Of a stretch of DNA of 64,000 nt, positions 49,301 through 56,734 are shown piece after piece. This stretch comes from Lytechinus variegatus. Its lineage: Eukaryota; Echinodermata; Echinoidea; Temnopleuroida; Toxopneustidae. Below the pieces are notes generated by a model that saw nothing but the letters and a program-made list of their open reading frames with translations, was not told the DNA's origin and did not search any database. The stretch is from assembly GCF_018143015.1 (NCBI RefSeq), contig NC_054753.1:28351462-28415461 (forward strand). The letters are read 5' to 3'. A program made the position numbers and the translations under genes. Each line of letters starts with the position of its first letter. The stretch's first letter is position 1.

Positions 49301-49430
49301 ATCGATGGGGAACCAGTGTGTTCAGTATTATTACCAATAAATGAAACAAGTGAGAGGGTTTTCATGCAATTGATTATTCCTCTTTTTTGTTTTCTACCAT
49401 TCCAGGAAAGAAAATGCAAAGACAAAATGA
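28241..49430 (+). CDS. LPCAT3: LPCAT3-type lysophospholipid acyltransferase (MBOAT family), eleven exons, first exon missing
   Basis: The eleven exons listed below join in phase to about 445 residues; vertebrate LPCAT3 is about 487, the difference being the N-terminus. Family members are multi-pass ER membrane enzymes that transfer polyunsaturated acyl-CoA chains to lysophosphatidylcholine and related lysophospholipids (Lands cycle). Seen here: hydrophobic segments throughout, WTTPQCILTLRMI, a TGPQ motif, EGVCILSG, the Asn of NISTNTWLAR (44835-44837), the His of AAWHGLHIGYY (45368-45370) and a basic C-terminus. All introns begin GT and end AG. The 5-prime exon is not found; it may be in the gap or upstream. 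An alternative start at 28201 would replace it with a short leader. MBOAT1/2/7 are less likely given the GYP and WTTPQCILTLR matches. Confidence 0.9.
28615..29005 (+). repeat. Minisatellite of about 73-bp units, about five copies
   Basis: Units contain GATCCATCGGGAGACAACCG, ATTACTATTCTTCTATTCAA and CATCAGCTGTTTCACGATAG. GATCAAACTT and its neighbour TTGATC form short inverted pairs at the unit joints. It lies in the intron after exon a, just before the 50-bp array. Confidence 0.85.
29030..30392 (+). repeat. Minisatellite of 50-bp G-rich units, about 27 copies
   Basis: The unit reads through GGGGGAGAGGGTTGGAGTGA, GAGGGGGATATTG, TAATCTGGTTTTATTCT. Most copies differ by one or two bases. A few are shortened by internal deletion (for example near 29838, 29970 and 30247). 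The + strand is strongly purine-rich. It lies within the LPCAT3 intron and is non-coding. Confidence 0.97.
30941..31574. mobile_element. TTAA-flanked TIR element, family C, copy 1
   Basis: The right end GGTGGACTTGACCT is followed by TTAA (31575-31578). The left end ACAAGTCCACCCCAACAAAA is preceded by a short duplication of AAGGAC that blurs the boundary. The interior shares ATAACGCTGAAAATTT and TCAAAATTGGATGTAAAATA with the copies at 56735 and 63861. It lies in an LPCAT3 intron. The open frames inside come from the TIR element, not a gene. Confidence 0.75.
31682..31788 (+). CDS. LPCAT3: LPCAT3 exon b
   Basis: The acceptor TTTTGCTATAG and donor CTG/GTATGT bound a hydrophobic exon, MDTGYLFFCSLFNYILLFLV followed by a Gly/Ser turn and another hydrophobic run. 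It corresponds to two membrane segments. It completes a Gly codon from exon a and ends in phase 0. Confidence 0.9.
32051..32248. mobile_element. Mariner-like MITE, left end truncated
   Basis: The right end GGCTCACTAACTTTTGAGC plus ACCACTG is followed by TA. The left shows only the inner part, AAGTTAGTGAACC. The terminus resembles the CAGTGGTGCTCAAAAGTT ends of Tc1/mariner elements. A fuller copy is at 61203-61406. Confidence 0.6.
32290..32512 (-). mobile_element. tRNA-derived SINE, minus strand
   Basis: On the minus strand it reads GTGGTTACAAGTCTTGTC (tRNA-like head), GGTTCTAATCTCAGCC, TTTCAGCAAGAAATTTATCC, then CTGCACTCAACCTAGGTGAG. It belongs to the subtype seen on the + strand at 50119-50300. 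Confidence 0.65.
32519..32720 (+). mobile_element. Decayed GTCTCACC hairpin-headed element, 5-prime part
   Basis: Head TTTCACCCTGCAAAGCAGAAG, then GTAGGCGCTTCC, CAACATCAAATCGTAACC and AAGGTTAAGTTTTTGAAATG, as in the copy at 42925-43578. The 3-prime half is missing. Confidence 0.55.
32801..32932 (+). CDS. LPCAT3: LPCAT3 exon c
   Basis: Acceptor TTTAATTCAG, donor GTG/GTAAGT, phase 0 at both ends, 44 codons. It carries the diagnostic NDYDMNWTTPQCILTLRM stretch, which parallels the YDIKWTMPHCVLTLKL region of vertebrate LPCAT3, then FDLYDG. Confidence 0.93.
32978..33414 (+). mobile_element. GCCCGTCC hairpin-headed element, copy 1
   Basis: The head hairpin is CGTCCT-GGAC-AGGACG followed by TATTATGG, then GTACGTCCGTCTTTCCGTC. 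Two diverged core units of about 135 bp contain CGATAACTT, TAACCTA, GTGTATGATACTA, GGATCCCAGGAAGCCTA and GATTTTGAGGTCAGAAGGTC. The tail GACGTGCGTATTATG repeats the second head arm, and ends CTCGCCCTAGCGAAACTC. It lies in the intron after LPCAT3 exon c. Confidence 0.7.
33921..35010. mobile_element. TTCGTAATTCCG palindromic element, copy 2, with an inner palindrome
   Basis: Diverged outer ends TACACTTTGTAATTG and CAATTC-type modules surround about 700 bp of other DNA. Within that, 34285-34535 is itself a large palindrome: GCGCTCCTGCTAAAAA and CATGAAATGGCC on the left pair with GGCCATTTCATG and TTTTTAGGAGCGC on the right. Older modules then resume to TTGAATTACGAATGTAACC. It is in the LPCAT3 intron before exon d. 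Confidence 0.7.
35169..35276 (+). CDS. LPCAT3: LPCAT3 exon d
   Basis: Acceptor TTTGACAG, donor CAG/GTTAGT, phase 0, 36 codons. It begins EKLSSEQKSLCFKESPGLLE and ends YSFFFGYLLTGPQ. The TGPQ-type ending is typical of this family (VGPQ in vertebrates). Confidence 0.92.
36200..36560. repeat. Interspersed repeat, ACCCT-headed family, internal copy
   Basis: Shares CAACTTTTGAGAC, CCATTGAAAAAACAAT and AAATACATAAGGG phrases with 20176-20790 and 18400-18790. It lies in the LPCAT3 intron after exon d. Ends are not clear. Confidence 0.4.
36610..36960. repeat. Fragment of an AGGTCACCCTGAC-headed repeat
   Basis: It starts AAGAAGGTCACCCTGACAAA and continues with AT-rich sequence and GTGACATCATGCGCGAGCAG. 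It looks like an old interspersed repeat. A matching inverted end was not seen. Confidence 0.3.
37397..37921. mobile_element. TTCGTAATTCCG palindromic element, copy 3
   Basis: The left ACATTCGTAATTCCGAACC and right TTCGGAATTACGAAGTGTAA flank many TTCCGAAGGTTCG modules and their complements, with a direction change near 37650. It includes AACATCGAGGTATAGGCA, also present at 63590 and, inverted, at 33970. It lies in an LPCAT3 intron. Confidence 0.85.
39027..39262 (+). repeat. Minisatellite of about 48-bp units with varying G runs, five copies
   Basis: The unit is CAATCACACGAATGGTGG, CAGAGATCAGTA, a G run of variable length, then CATCGTCCT. The G run differs in each copy. The resulting Gly/Ser/Arg-rich frames on both strands are chance products. 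Confidence 0.95.
39586..39768 (+). CDS. LPCAT3: LPCAT3 exon e
   Basis: Acceptor TTTCCCAG, donor GCT/GTAGGT, phase 0, 61 codons. It encodes YPLRQYRDYMDGKLLD, a hydrophilic linker, then a membrane segment (IGMIYFIIEILLVPSF) and ends LVTEEFA. This corresponds to the MNHYMKLVQGEL to LTEDY region of vertebrate proteins. Confidence 0.92.
39868..40568 (+). repeat. Minisatellite of 32-bp units, about 22 copies
   Basis: The unit is CAAGTTGTGTCACAATGAAT plus GAATCCAGGGTC. Copies vary mainly at GTGTCA against GTGCCA or GCATCA. As 32 is not a multiple of three, the three minus-strand frames cycle through the same repetitive peptide. It lies in the intron between LPCAT3 exons e and f. Confidence 0.97.
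40857..41621. mobile_element. Pogo/Tigger-like TIR element with TA target
   Basis: The ends CAGTCCGACCTCTCTTATCC and its inverse GGATAAGAGAGGTCGGACTG are flanked by TA (40855-40856 and 41622-41623). Subterminal ATCCGGATAAGG is also inverted. CAGT...CTCT.TTATCCG ends are typical of pogo-type Tc1/mariner elements. It is 765 bp without a transposase frame, hence non-autonomous. Confidence 0.9.
41870..42020 (+). mobile_element. Relic of a GTCTCACC element
   Basis: AACCAAGGCTTAATTTTTGA, CATGAAACTTGAATATAAGG and ATCAAGTGTCACTGATCA match the order in 42925-43578. Both ends are lost. Confidence 0.5.
42422..42508 (+). CDS. LPCAT3: LPCAT3 exon f
   Basis: Acceptor TCCTTTTAG, donor TCT/GTAAGA, phase 0, 29 codons. 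It encodes QSSFLYKLFYICLFGRFTIN then KYVTFWLIS, a membrane segment that ends just ahead of the EGVCILSG motif in the next exon. Confidence 0.92.
42925..43578 (+). mobile_element. GTCTCACC hairpin-headed element, best copy
   Basis: Head: GTCTCACCTGC, loop AAA, GCAG, then GTGAGAC. A GC-rich patch (GCGCCGCTTTTGTGACGGC) follows, then three diverged core units of about 165 bp with AACTT, GTTTATAGAT or equivalent, CATGAAACTTGG, AATCAA..ATCACTGA, CACATGACCAAGGTCAAAGG and TCAATGAACTTTGGCC. It closes with TGCAGGTGAGAC, the inverse of the head, and a GCCAGAGGCACTCCACTT tail. It lies in the intron before LPCAT3 exon g. Confidence 0.75.
44097..44513 (+). mobile_element. GCCCGTCC hairpin-headed element, copy 2
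   Basis: Head CGTCCTAGACATGACGTATT, CTTCCGTCTGTCCG patch, two core units with GATACTAGCA and GGATCCCAGGAAGCC, and the tail GGCGGACGTATTATG ending CTCGCCTTAGAGACACAACT. A 3-prime fragment of the same family is at 46147-46287. Confidence 0.7.
44685..44851 (+). CDS. LPCAT3: LPCAT3 exon g (conserved Asn)
   Basis: Acceptor TATTTTAG, donor AG/GTAAGT. It starts in phase 0 and ends in phase 2. It begins EGVCILSGIAYSGKDKEGKA and ends ATFNISTNTWLA(R). The Asn before TW (codon 44835-44837) is in the position of the conserved active-site Asn of MBOAT enzymes. Confidence 0.94.
45050..45195. mobile_element. Small TIR element, TGTTTCACAAAG
   Basis: The left end TGTTTCACAAAGATTTAA and right CTTTGTGAAACACC are inverted. 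GCAATCTATTTG- and GATTGCGCG-type inner sequence resembles a widespread short repeat of marine deuterostomes. It is non-coding and lies in the LPCAT3 intron between exons g and h. Confidence 0.6.
45289..45436 (+). CDS. LPCAT3: LPCAT3 exon h (catalytic His)
   Basis: Acceptor GCTTTATAG, donor CAG/GTGGGT. Its first base completes an Arg codon with exon g. It encodes YVYKRLKFLGNRYISQ, then FLAAWHGLHIGYY. The His codon is 45368-45370, the invariant MBOAT His in a membrane setting. It ends in phase 0. Confidence 0.96.
46147..46287 (+). mobile_element. 3-prime fragment of a GCCCGTCC element
   Basis: AAGCCTATTGATGTTGAGGT, CCACCTTCCACTTTTCTTGC and GCTTGCCCTAGCGACACTC match the last unit and tail of 32978-33414 and 44097-44513. 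Confidence 0.6.
46555..46713 (+). CDS. LPCAT3: LPCAT3 exon i
   Basis: Acceptor TTTTAACAG, donor TTG/GTAAGT, phase 0, 53 codons. It starts ATELFTKVPILNNISQHRL and ends LFMGYPLVSFVLLKWSKIHL. The LFMGY phrase is shared with vertebrate LPCAT3. Confidence 0.92.
47109..47221 (+). CDS. LPCAT3: LPCAT3 exon j
   Basis: The acceptor is ATTAATAG. It encodes VYKEVYYIGHIFFVILW, a last membrane segment, and ends WFKTQKLKSK plus two bases. A good donor (GA/GTAAGT) lies directly after. Without splicing, the frame reads one Glu and stops at 47223-47225, so an intron-retaining transcript would lose only the final residues. Confidence 0.88.
47617..47890 (+). mobile_element. tRNA-derived SINE, diverged
   Basis: Head GTGATTTAGCAGTTTGGACT, B-box-like GTTCGAATCCC, body TTCTTTGGCAAGGC and CACTTTCGTCCCAGGTG, as in 25175-25513. 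It lies in the last LPCAT3 intron, and the minus-strand frame at 47584-47775 derives from it. Confidence 0.65.
47900..49190. other. Last LPCAT3 intron, no further feature recognised
   Basis: AT-rich intron sequence. GTCCTAG.. ..CTAGGAC-type short inverted phrases near 48030-48110 are too weak to call. Confidence 0.35.
49406..49430 (+). CDS. LPCAT3: LPCAT3 exon k, 25-nt final coding exon
   Basis: A strong pyrimidine tract and ACCATTCCAG acceptor precede 25 coding bases. Joined to exon j they complete Glu and add KENAKTK before TGA (49428-49430). The result is a Lys-rich tail like the basic ER-retrieval tail of vertebrate LPCAT3 (ending KKME), although the exact KKXX spacing is not met. The phase match and acceptor quality support it. 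Confidence 0.65.
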
Positions 49431-49696
49431 TGAATGAATCGTGGGAGATCCTCAAGATGTACATCTATATTCTTCCCAGCAAATCATTATGGAAGTTAAT
49501 ATAATGATTGGCTGCTTTATAATTTTGTTTTTCATCCTTGAGTGGTGAGAAGGTAGGGTATGGCTAGTATATGAAAGTTGATATGTGAGCTGACACATCA
49601 ACACATTTCCTATAAGCAAGGTTCCTGGCAAAAAGCTGGGAAACATTGCTTTAGTTTTCGGGTTGTCCATCCATTTTTTTTTCAAGTTGTTTACTA

Positions 49697-49702
49697 AATA
49701 AA
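49697..49702 (+). other. Candidate polyadenylation signal for LPCAT3
   Basis: This is the first AATAAA after the stop codon. Another is at 50385-50390. The true 3-prime end cannot be set from sequence alone. Confidence 0.35.
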
Positions 49703-50046
49703 CATGTGATATATCAATCTGTAACATGGTCCATGTATTCCAATTTAAAGTACAGTGTACAAAAATATGTGATGGACAATGATTTAATGGGTCAGGTGAC
49801 TTAGGTCAAAGGGGACAAGTTCAATGTGTACATTTGATATACAAAAAATGCACGTAAGCGCGTGCATGCGGGGCCAAATAATGAATGTGTATAATATTAC
49901 ATGTATAATAATAATAGTGTAATATTTTAACCAGGGTAGCTACTACAGTTGCATAAACTGTTTTATACAAGTTGCAAGAATGTTTTGTAATCTGATCCAA
50001 ATCGGATCACATGATATTCAGCAAATTGCTCTATTGTATCCAAAAT

Positions 50047-50086
50047 GCACTATCCTGCACTCTGACGTCAGAGTGCAGGATAGTGC
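50047..50086. other. 40-bp perfect palindrome centred on TGACGTCA
   Basis: The half-site GCACTATCCTGCACTCTGAC is followed at once by its exact reverse complement. The centre TGACGTCA is the full cAMP-response-element core. The sequence can extrude as a cruciform with no loop. It lies just 3-prime of the LPCAT3 gene and is not part of a recognised element. Confidence 0.95.
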
Positions 50087-50118
50087 GAGTTCTGAAATTT
50101 CGATCAAATACAGCAATC

Positions 50119-50300
50119 GGGGTAACTCAGTAACATGGGTGAGGGGGGGAGCTCACATAAAACAAACAATACACGCATTCTGGTTCAAATCCCAGCCATG
50201 GCGTAGTTTCCTTCAGCAAGAAATTAATCCACACTGTGCTGCACCCAACCCAGGTGAGGTGAATGGGTACCTGGCAAGAATTTCTTCCTTGAAATGCCGA
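50119..50300 (+). mobile_element. tRNA-derived SINE, second subtype
   Basis: Head GGGGTAACTCAGTAACATGG, B box GGTTCAAATCCC, body AGCCATGGCGTAGTTTCC, TTCAGCAAGAAATTAATCC and CTGCACCCAACCCAGGTGAG, end GGGTACCTGGCAAGAA. The B box is intact and the A-box region is partly changed. Confidence 0.75.
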
Positions 50301-53280
50301 GCGCGTAAAATTTACATTTACTCTTTTCTATGATACCAATATAATCAATTTTACTCAAAGAGAAAGTGGTAAAATTCTTTGAAAAATAAAGTCTCACAAT
50401 TCACGAGATTTTGCAGGGACAGGAAGTCTGCCACGAGAGGACTTGGATAAATCTTGCTCATTTGTTCATTAACATGGGGGCTTGCAGACTGACTGTATAG
50501 ACACATACATGTACCCTTGTGCATAAGCATTATGGCTAGGAAATTGTAATGAATGTAAGTCAGTTTGGTATAAAAACTTTTCTGACATTGTCATCAAGAA
50601 GAAAATTTTGTAATTACAATTAATTGTTGCAGGTTACTGCTTGACCTTCCAGCAGTGTTCAGGTGGCACTAATATGTTGCTCAAAGATTTGTGTCTCATG
50701 TACATAGAAGAAATGATAAATAGCCTTTACAATAGTGGTCTTGGTTGTTTTGTCAACATCAAATCTTCACCAGAGTTAAGTGTTTGAAAAGTCATAATAC
50801 ATGTAATTTTGAAATTTTAAGGATTTTAAATCACTTTTATTACAGTAAAATGTGATTACTTGTTGATACTCAGGAATTGTACATGTATATATGTTGAATG
50901 AATGTTCTTTTTTTATTAAATAGACTTCTTTATGAAAATTTAGTTGTGTTGTGTTATATTCACCATTTTTGTTAAAGATGATGATTTAAATCCCTATATA
51001 GGATTCCAATGAAAGAAAGGTTTTACCACAGAGGTACAAGAGTGTTTCAAGTTGTTTATTAATCTTCCTTTGATTGGTATTAATTTATGAAGGAATGTAT
51101 TAGGGTTATTTTCATGTTTAACATTGATTGCATATTGTTCATTGCATTGCTATTTTAGAAAGTGCAATGACAATATTTAAAAGAATAAGAATTCAGAAAT
51201 GACAAAATATACTGGATTTGAATGGATTGTGTCTCTGAATTTTGTTTTTCAAACAAAGGGTTGTGTGTTTGAATTCCAGAAATATAAGTGATGTAAGTTT
51301 CATTATTATTCATTAAATAATCTCACAATAAGGAAAGTTTGGTTTCCCTGTGAACATCTAATACAAACTATTGAGGGAAATGGTACAAACTATGGAAAGA
51401 GATATCAGTATAAAATCAAATAGTGTGCTAATATTGGAAGTCCTCTTGTCTTTAATCATGTTTAGAATTTCTAGATTTGAAGGGGAAAAAATAGGTGTGA
51501 GTTAGACAATCCATTGCAATGTGGTTTTATTGTCATAGCATGTGATGTGAATAACTAAAGAGTTGTCAATACCAAAATCAGAATTCCAGTCTATATCAAG
51601 CTTCTCTTTAAGAATAAAGGCAAATCTAGTTCCAGATCATAATTATGTCATCATTGGACTCCCACCACAAGGTATGCCTATTATTATTTCGAACTTCAAA
51701 ATAAAATAATTGTACTTTTTGAAGCCTTCATGTTTAATGCAGAATGTGATTTGTTTCAGAATGCATCAAAGTATAATCATTTTCATGCAGGGTTTAAATG
51801 AAGAGTTGAATTAGACAAATCTAAAATGTCTCAAAGTAAATATATCTATGGAAAGCACTTGTAATTGTGCCGTGTAACATCAGTTACCGTGAAAATGCCC
51901 ATATGCAGAATATTTCTTTAGGGCAGATATACTTGAAATGTTCAAAAATTCAGAAAAGTAAGGGACCAAAAACGATCAGCTAATTTTCAGGAGGTATTTA
52001 AAGTATTTAAATTGATTGATTTAAAGTATTTAAATTATTTGGAATTTTATGAAAATAGAAAAAAAAATGGTTCAGAAATTTCCATATACATGTACATGCA
52101 GATAACTGTATTTTTTATTGCTTTTTTTTCTGGACATGCTATTAAAGTGAGTTGATTGTACATGAACTATAAGTACAAAATTTGTATTTATTAATGAAAT
52201 TAAATAAATTCATATAAAATATATGAAGTACATTAAAGATAAATGAATGTAGTTGGAGTAAACACTAATTTCATGAGAAAGTCTGTTAAACCAAGATGAA
52301 ATCTAAGTTGAAAAATGATACACTAACAATCACCAACATAGACAAAGAACAGTGTGCTTGGAAATGTTTTGCTAATTTCACAGCAATTAACACAATTTCT
52401 TCCATAATCATTTGGCACATATTTTTTGATATATGCAGACAGACACTGGTGGCAATTTGATTGCACACCATATGAGTTCATTATGAAATCCTTAGCGCAT
52501 TACTGGCATTTATCTTTAAAAAGGAGAAGCCACCCCCTCCCCCCAAAAAAAAATGGTTGGAACTGTTTGATGGTAATAAATCTTGTTAACCATGGTTTTG
52601 AACTTAACAAGATTTACAGGTGAGCAGGTGTTGAGAAACTCTTTTGAAATGCAAGATGCAAAGTAATGTACAAATAACAAGGATTAAGAATAAGCATTGT
52701 GTTGAAACATTTGGAAGTTCTCTTTTGCTGTTGATCTGTACAATGTGATTTGCTTTTATTAAATGAATGTTGATTCTTGACACACAATGATGCCTACATT
52801 TCTTTATTTTTATAACAGAGCAGCTGTCACTGGATCAAATGTTATGGAACCCAATAAACCTCAATAAATTAGGAATGAATATCTATAAACATTTTTTTTG
52901 TGGATAATAGAGTACATGTACAGTCTGTATCAAAATACATTTATACTTTGAAATACTCCTATAAAATAATATTTGTAATATTCTAAATATTTTCTACAAA
53001 TTTACATCTTGGCATAGGTCCCTTCAAGTGAATGACAATATAATTATCAACAAATCTTTCCACTCGAGTGAGCACCACTTACATCTTGGCATTTAAAAAA
53101 TTTGTTGAAAAATTATTTGTGTAAAAATAATAATATGGATAAAAGTAGACATTAATCTTAAAGACAAGACCCCTCAGAACAATTATTTTACGGGGGTTGC
53201 TGATTTACATGCGAACAAAAATCACTACAAAATGGATATCATTTTGGTTATATATTATATTTCTCCATTTTTGCACACCT
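50301..53280. other. No recognised gene; one GTCTCACC relic
   Basis: AT-rich sequence 3-prime of LPCAT3, possibly partly its 3-prime UTR. A relic at about 50690-50830 (GTCTCATGTACATAGAAG, then TCAACATCAAATCTTCACC) matches the GTCTCACC element. The remaining open frames are short and unsupported. Confidence 0.4.
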
Positions 53281-53523
53281 TACAGAATTACAGGGTCTTC
53301 TGCCTGACGGTGGAGAATACAAAGCATGCAGCACTTTCCCCCCCAAAAAAAAAAAAATACTGAAGCACCCTTGCTTCCCAGGGCAATGCTTCATTAATGC
53401 AGATTTTTTTTTAATGAGCTGGTAGAGGGACCCTTCCCTGGTTAGATATGGAATGTCAGATATATATCCTATCCACTGGTATTAAACATTCCACCCTTCA
53501 GTCGTGTAGGAAACACAAGTCTA

Positions 53524-56053
53524 CAGTGCGTCCCCCCCAAAAAAAAACTATACACTTTTGAAATGGCTGCCCAATAAAAAATGTAGCTCTTTGGGGAAAA
53601 GGACTTAAATGACACCAAATAGTTGGAAAACTATTCATGCTTGAGCGAGCACTGACCACTGAAACAAAGGGTAAAAATTAGGGTGGGCTGGAATTAGCCT
53701 TCCAATTTATGTCAGTGTTAGAGAGGCAAATCCTTTCGAACTTGCAAAGTTAAAGGCGTTGTGATAAATTAATGATCAACCGTGACCAGTTTTGGTTGCT
53801 TAAGCAAATTTTTTAATTATTAAATTGAACTTTAATGCATGAGTGAACATGAATTACGCTTTTTGGGCATCATTTGGATCTCTTCTTGGGCAACATTTCA
53901 ACTTTATCATGTGGATCTCAGCAATGTGTTCATGGGAGTCGGGAGAAAAGGGGATGAGATAGAACTTCAGTGGGAGAAGGTTGATGGAATAAGGGTCAAC
54001 AGAACATTCAGCCCCTGCCCCATCCCTCTTTCCCGCCCTCCCCTCCTGTTGAGAGACTGATGGCTATTGTCATGTACGCATGAAGTCCAGAGCAGAATGT
54101 TGATTTAATGACTAATTCTGAATTGGGGCATCAACCTTTTCCTATCAGTCATTTAATCAACAATACATCAGTAAATCAACTCTTGCAATGTGCAATGTGA
54201 TCAATCAAACATTCAGTTTTTGTCTCGCCCACCAGAGGTGAAGGCGAGACTTCGGGATCCAAATGTCGTCCGTCCGTCACAAACCTGTAATGACACATAA
54301 CTCCACAACCATAAGTCGCTTTTCAACCAAACTTGGATGGTGGATGGACTTGGGGGACCTGCATGTTATGCTGCAGTCTGAGGTCACATGATAAGGTCAA
54401 GGTCGTTTTCAGGTCAACGTTAAAGTTTACATGCAAGACTCTCTTATGACACCTAACTCTGCAACCGCATGTCATTTTTCAACCAAACTTGGATGTTAGA
54501 TGGACTTGGGGGACGTGCATGTTATGCTGCAGTCGGAGGTCACATGGTAAGGTCAAAGGTCATTTTCACATCAATGTTAAAGTTTACATGCAAGACTCTT
54601 AACTCCGCAACCGTAAGTCGCTTTTCAACCAACTTGGATGGTAGATGGACTTGGGGGACCTGCATGTTATGCTGCAGTCAGAGGTAACATGACAAGGTCA
54701 AAGGTCATTTCAGGTCAACGTTAAAGTTTACATGCAAGACCTTAACTCCGCAACCGTAAGTCGCTTTTCAACCAACTTGGATGGTAGATGGACTTTGGGG
54801 ACCTGCATGTTATGCTGTCTGAGGTCATATGTTAAGGCCAAAGGTCATTTTCAGGTCAACACTAAAGTTTACGTGCAAGGCTCTTATGACAAGTGTTATT
54901 CCATCCCAGTCATTTCACAATGAAGTTTCGATATAATCCTCTTGCGTGCTCTCACAAATCATATTTCTGGTTATTTTCTAGCGTGGGCGAGACACAAAAT
55001 TGCTTTTGCCTTGTTTTCAGTATATTACTTCATTAATCATCATAATCATAAAATTTCTTGGTAATCATTCAATAAAAAAACTGACCATCAGCCACCGGTC
55101 ACTTGGCCGTTAAGTTTTGAATAGGTTACAATATTAAAAGGAAGTGAGACAGAGAGGGCAGGAAAATGGAGGTGGAGAGAGGAAGGTACATATGACTTTT
55201 AATTTGTAAAAGGACAAAAAGAAGAGGAATGCCCAGTTTTCGCCCTCTTGATTGTAACAGCTACCATCACATTACTCTGACTCTCACGAACACACTTTTG
55301 AGGTCCACAAGATGAATATGCTACACTAAAATTAACTTAAATCATTCATGCATTACATTTCAATTTAGTAACTCATGAAATCTCCCTAAGAAACAATAAC
55401 TTATCTCACTCATAAATAGCATGACACCCTTAGCTTTGTAAGTTGCAAAAGACTAACCACTCAAAAAAAAACTGTAAGGCTATTCCTGCCCAGCCTAGCC
55501 AAGCTTAGTCTCTCAGGAGGAGAGAGTGGGGGGAGGGGGTAGAGATGGAGGGAGGGGTTGCTAAATGTTCTGTTGACCTTTATCCCATCAACGAACTTCA
55601 CCTACATGTACCTAAGCCATATTACCCCCTCTTCTCCTGACTGTCATGAACACATTGTTGAGATCCACATGATAAAGACAAAATGCGTGCACTAAAAATT
55701 GCAATTCATGATCACTCGTGCATTAAATTTCAATTTAATAACACATTAAATTTTCACAAAAACAAACTGATCACATCTGATCTTTAATTCACCAAAGAAC
55801 CCTCGACTTTGCAAGTACCAAACAAAAAAACCTGAAAGAAACTGGAAGGCTAATTCCGGCCCACCCTAATTTTCATACCCTTTGTTTCAGTGGGCAGTGC
55901 TCGCTTAAGCATGAATAGTTTTCCAACTTTTTGGTGTCATTTGAAAGTTGACTTTATTGGCTTTCCATATCTATACATGTAAGTCTTTTCCCCTAAAGTG
56001 CTAAATTTTTTATTTGGCAGCCATTTCAAGTGTAGTTTTTTGGGGACGCACTG
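53524..56053. mobile_element. 2.5-kb TA-flanked element with inverted arms of about 500 bp
   Basis: TA at 53522-53523 and 56054-56055 flank CAGTGCGTCCCCCCC and its complement GGGACGCACTG. Inversion continues inward through GGAAAACTATTCATGCTT, ATTAGGGTGGGC and TGGATCTCAGCAATGTGTTC, giving arms about 53524-54060 and 55530-56053. The right side also holds a direct duplication (55250-55500 resembles 55600-55870). There is no transposase frame. The TA site and CAGT terminus suggest a Tc1/mariner-type origin. A different element (54222-54993) sits inside. Confidence 0.8.
54222..54993 (+). mobile_element. GTCTCGCC hairpin-headed element, copy 2 (four core units)
   Basis: A clean head hairpin: GTCTCGCC, CACC, AGA, GGTG, AA, GGCGAGAC. 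Then GTCGTCCGTCCGTCAC, four core units of about 148 bp (as in 4798-6169), and GTGGGCGAGAC with the AATTGCTTTTGCCTTGTTTT tail. TTCAG occurs just outside both ends and may be a target duplication. It is nested in the element 53524-56053. Confidence 0.8.
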
Positions 56054-56092
56054 TATAGGAAATGTTCTATGTGCATGATACCTGCTGCTACT

Positions 56093-56216
56093 GCACATTT
56101 TGGTAAATTACCAAAATGTGCCGTTACTATGTTATGGCACACTTTGGTAATTACCAAAATGTGCAGTTGCCAAAGTGTACCGCCTACAACACATTTTGGT
56201 AAATTTACCAAAATGT
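56093..56216. repeat. Cluster of three palindromes on the CACATTTTGGTAA theme
   Basis: 56093-56121 is a perfect 29-bp palindrome (half GCACATTTTGGTAA around one A). 56137-56164 is a 28-bp palindrome with one mismatch. 56191-56216 is a perfect 26-bp palindrome (half ACATTTTGGTAAA). A lone half-site GCACATTTTGG occurs at 58469. The minus- and plus-strand open frames across it are chance products. Confidence 0.9.
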
Positions 56217-56734
56217 GCACGACATTGACGGCACATTGGGTAATTTGGTGTGGGTGTTGAGAGTGTGAAAAGGCTCCAGAACTTAGCTGGGTTCAGAGGA
56301 ACGATCGTGTTATCATGTTAGCCTATGACGTTACGCCTCTGCGCTACGCTGCTGATCATCTCAACTTTATGCGAGAACTTCTCAATGACAAAAGTGAAAT
56401 TGGGGAAAAATTAGAGTAAAATTTCATCATAAAGAATCTAAATGCTTACTTGTAGAATCCATATTTATTGTCAATTAAATTGCACTCATCCTAATTTTTC
56501 AGGGATTTTCATCTTGTTCGCTGCCTGTTCATGGGCTTCAAATCACCAACACCGTACTTGAAATCACAATTTTCCCCAATCCCTGAGGTTTGGTGAATGG
56601 GGAAATAACACATGGATTGTCAATACCAGCTGTGATACTCGGTTCAGCAGATGACATTTAACACCAGTGCTCAAAGTTGAACTGCTGGAAATACGTAATA
56701 TTTTCTGGGGTCAATCCAACACCAGCTGTATTAA

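Noticed and set aside
28241..49430. Assignment as MBOAT1, MBOAT2 or MBOAT7
   Set aside because: The WTTPQCILTLRM, EGVCILSG and LFMGY stretches match LPCAT3 better as I know the family. A tree would settle it.
50119..50200. True tRNA gene
   Set aside because: A B box is present, but the sequence lacks a full cloverleaf and continues into a SINE body.
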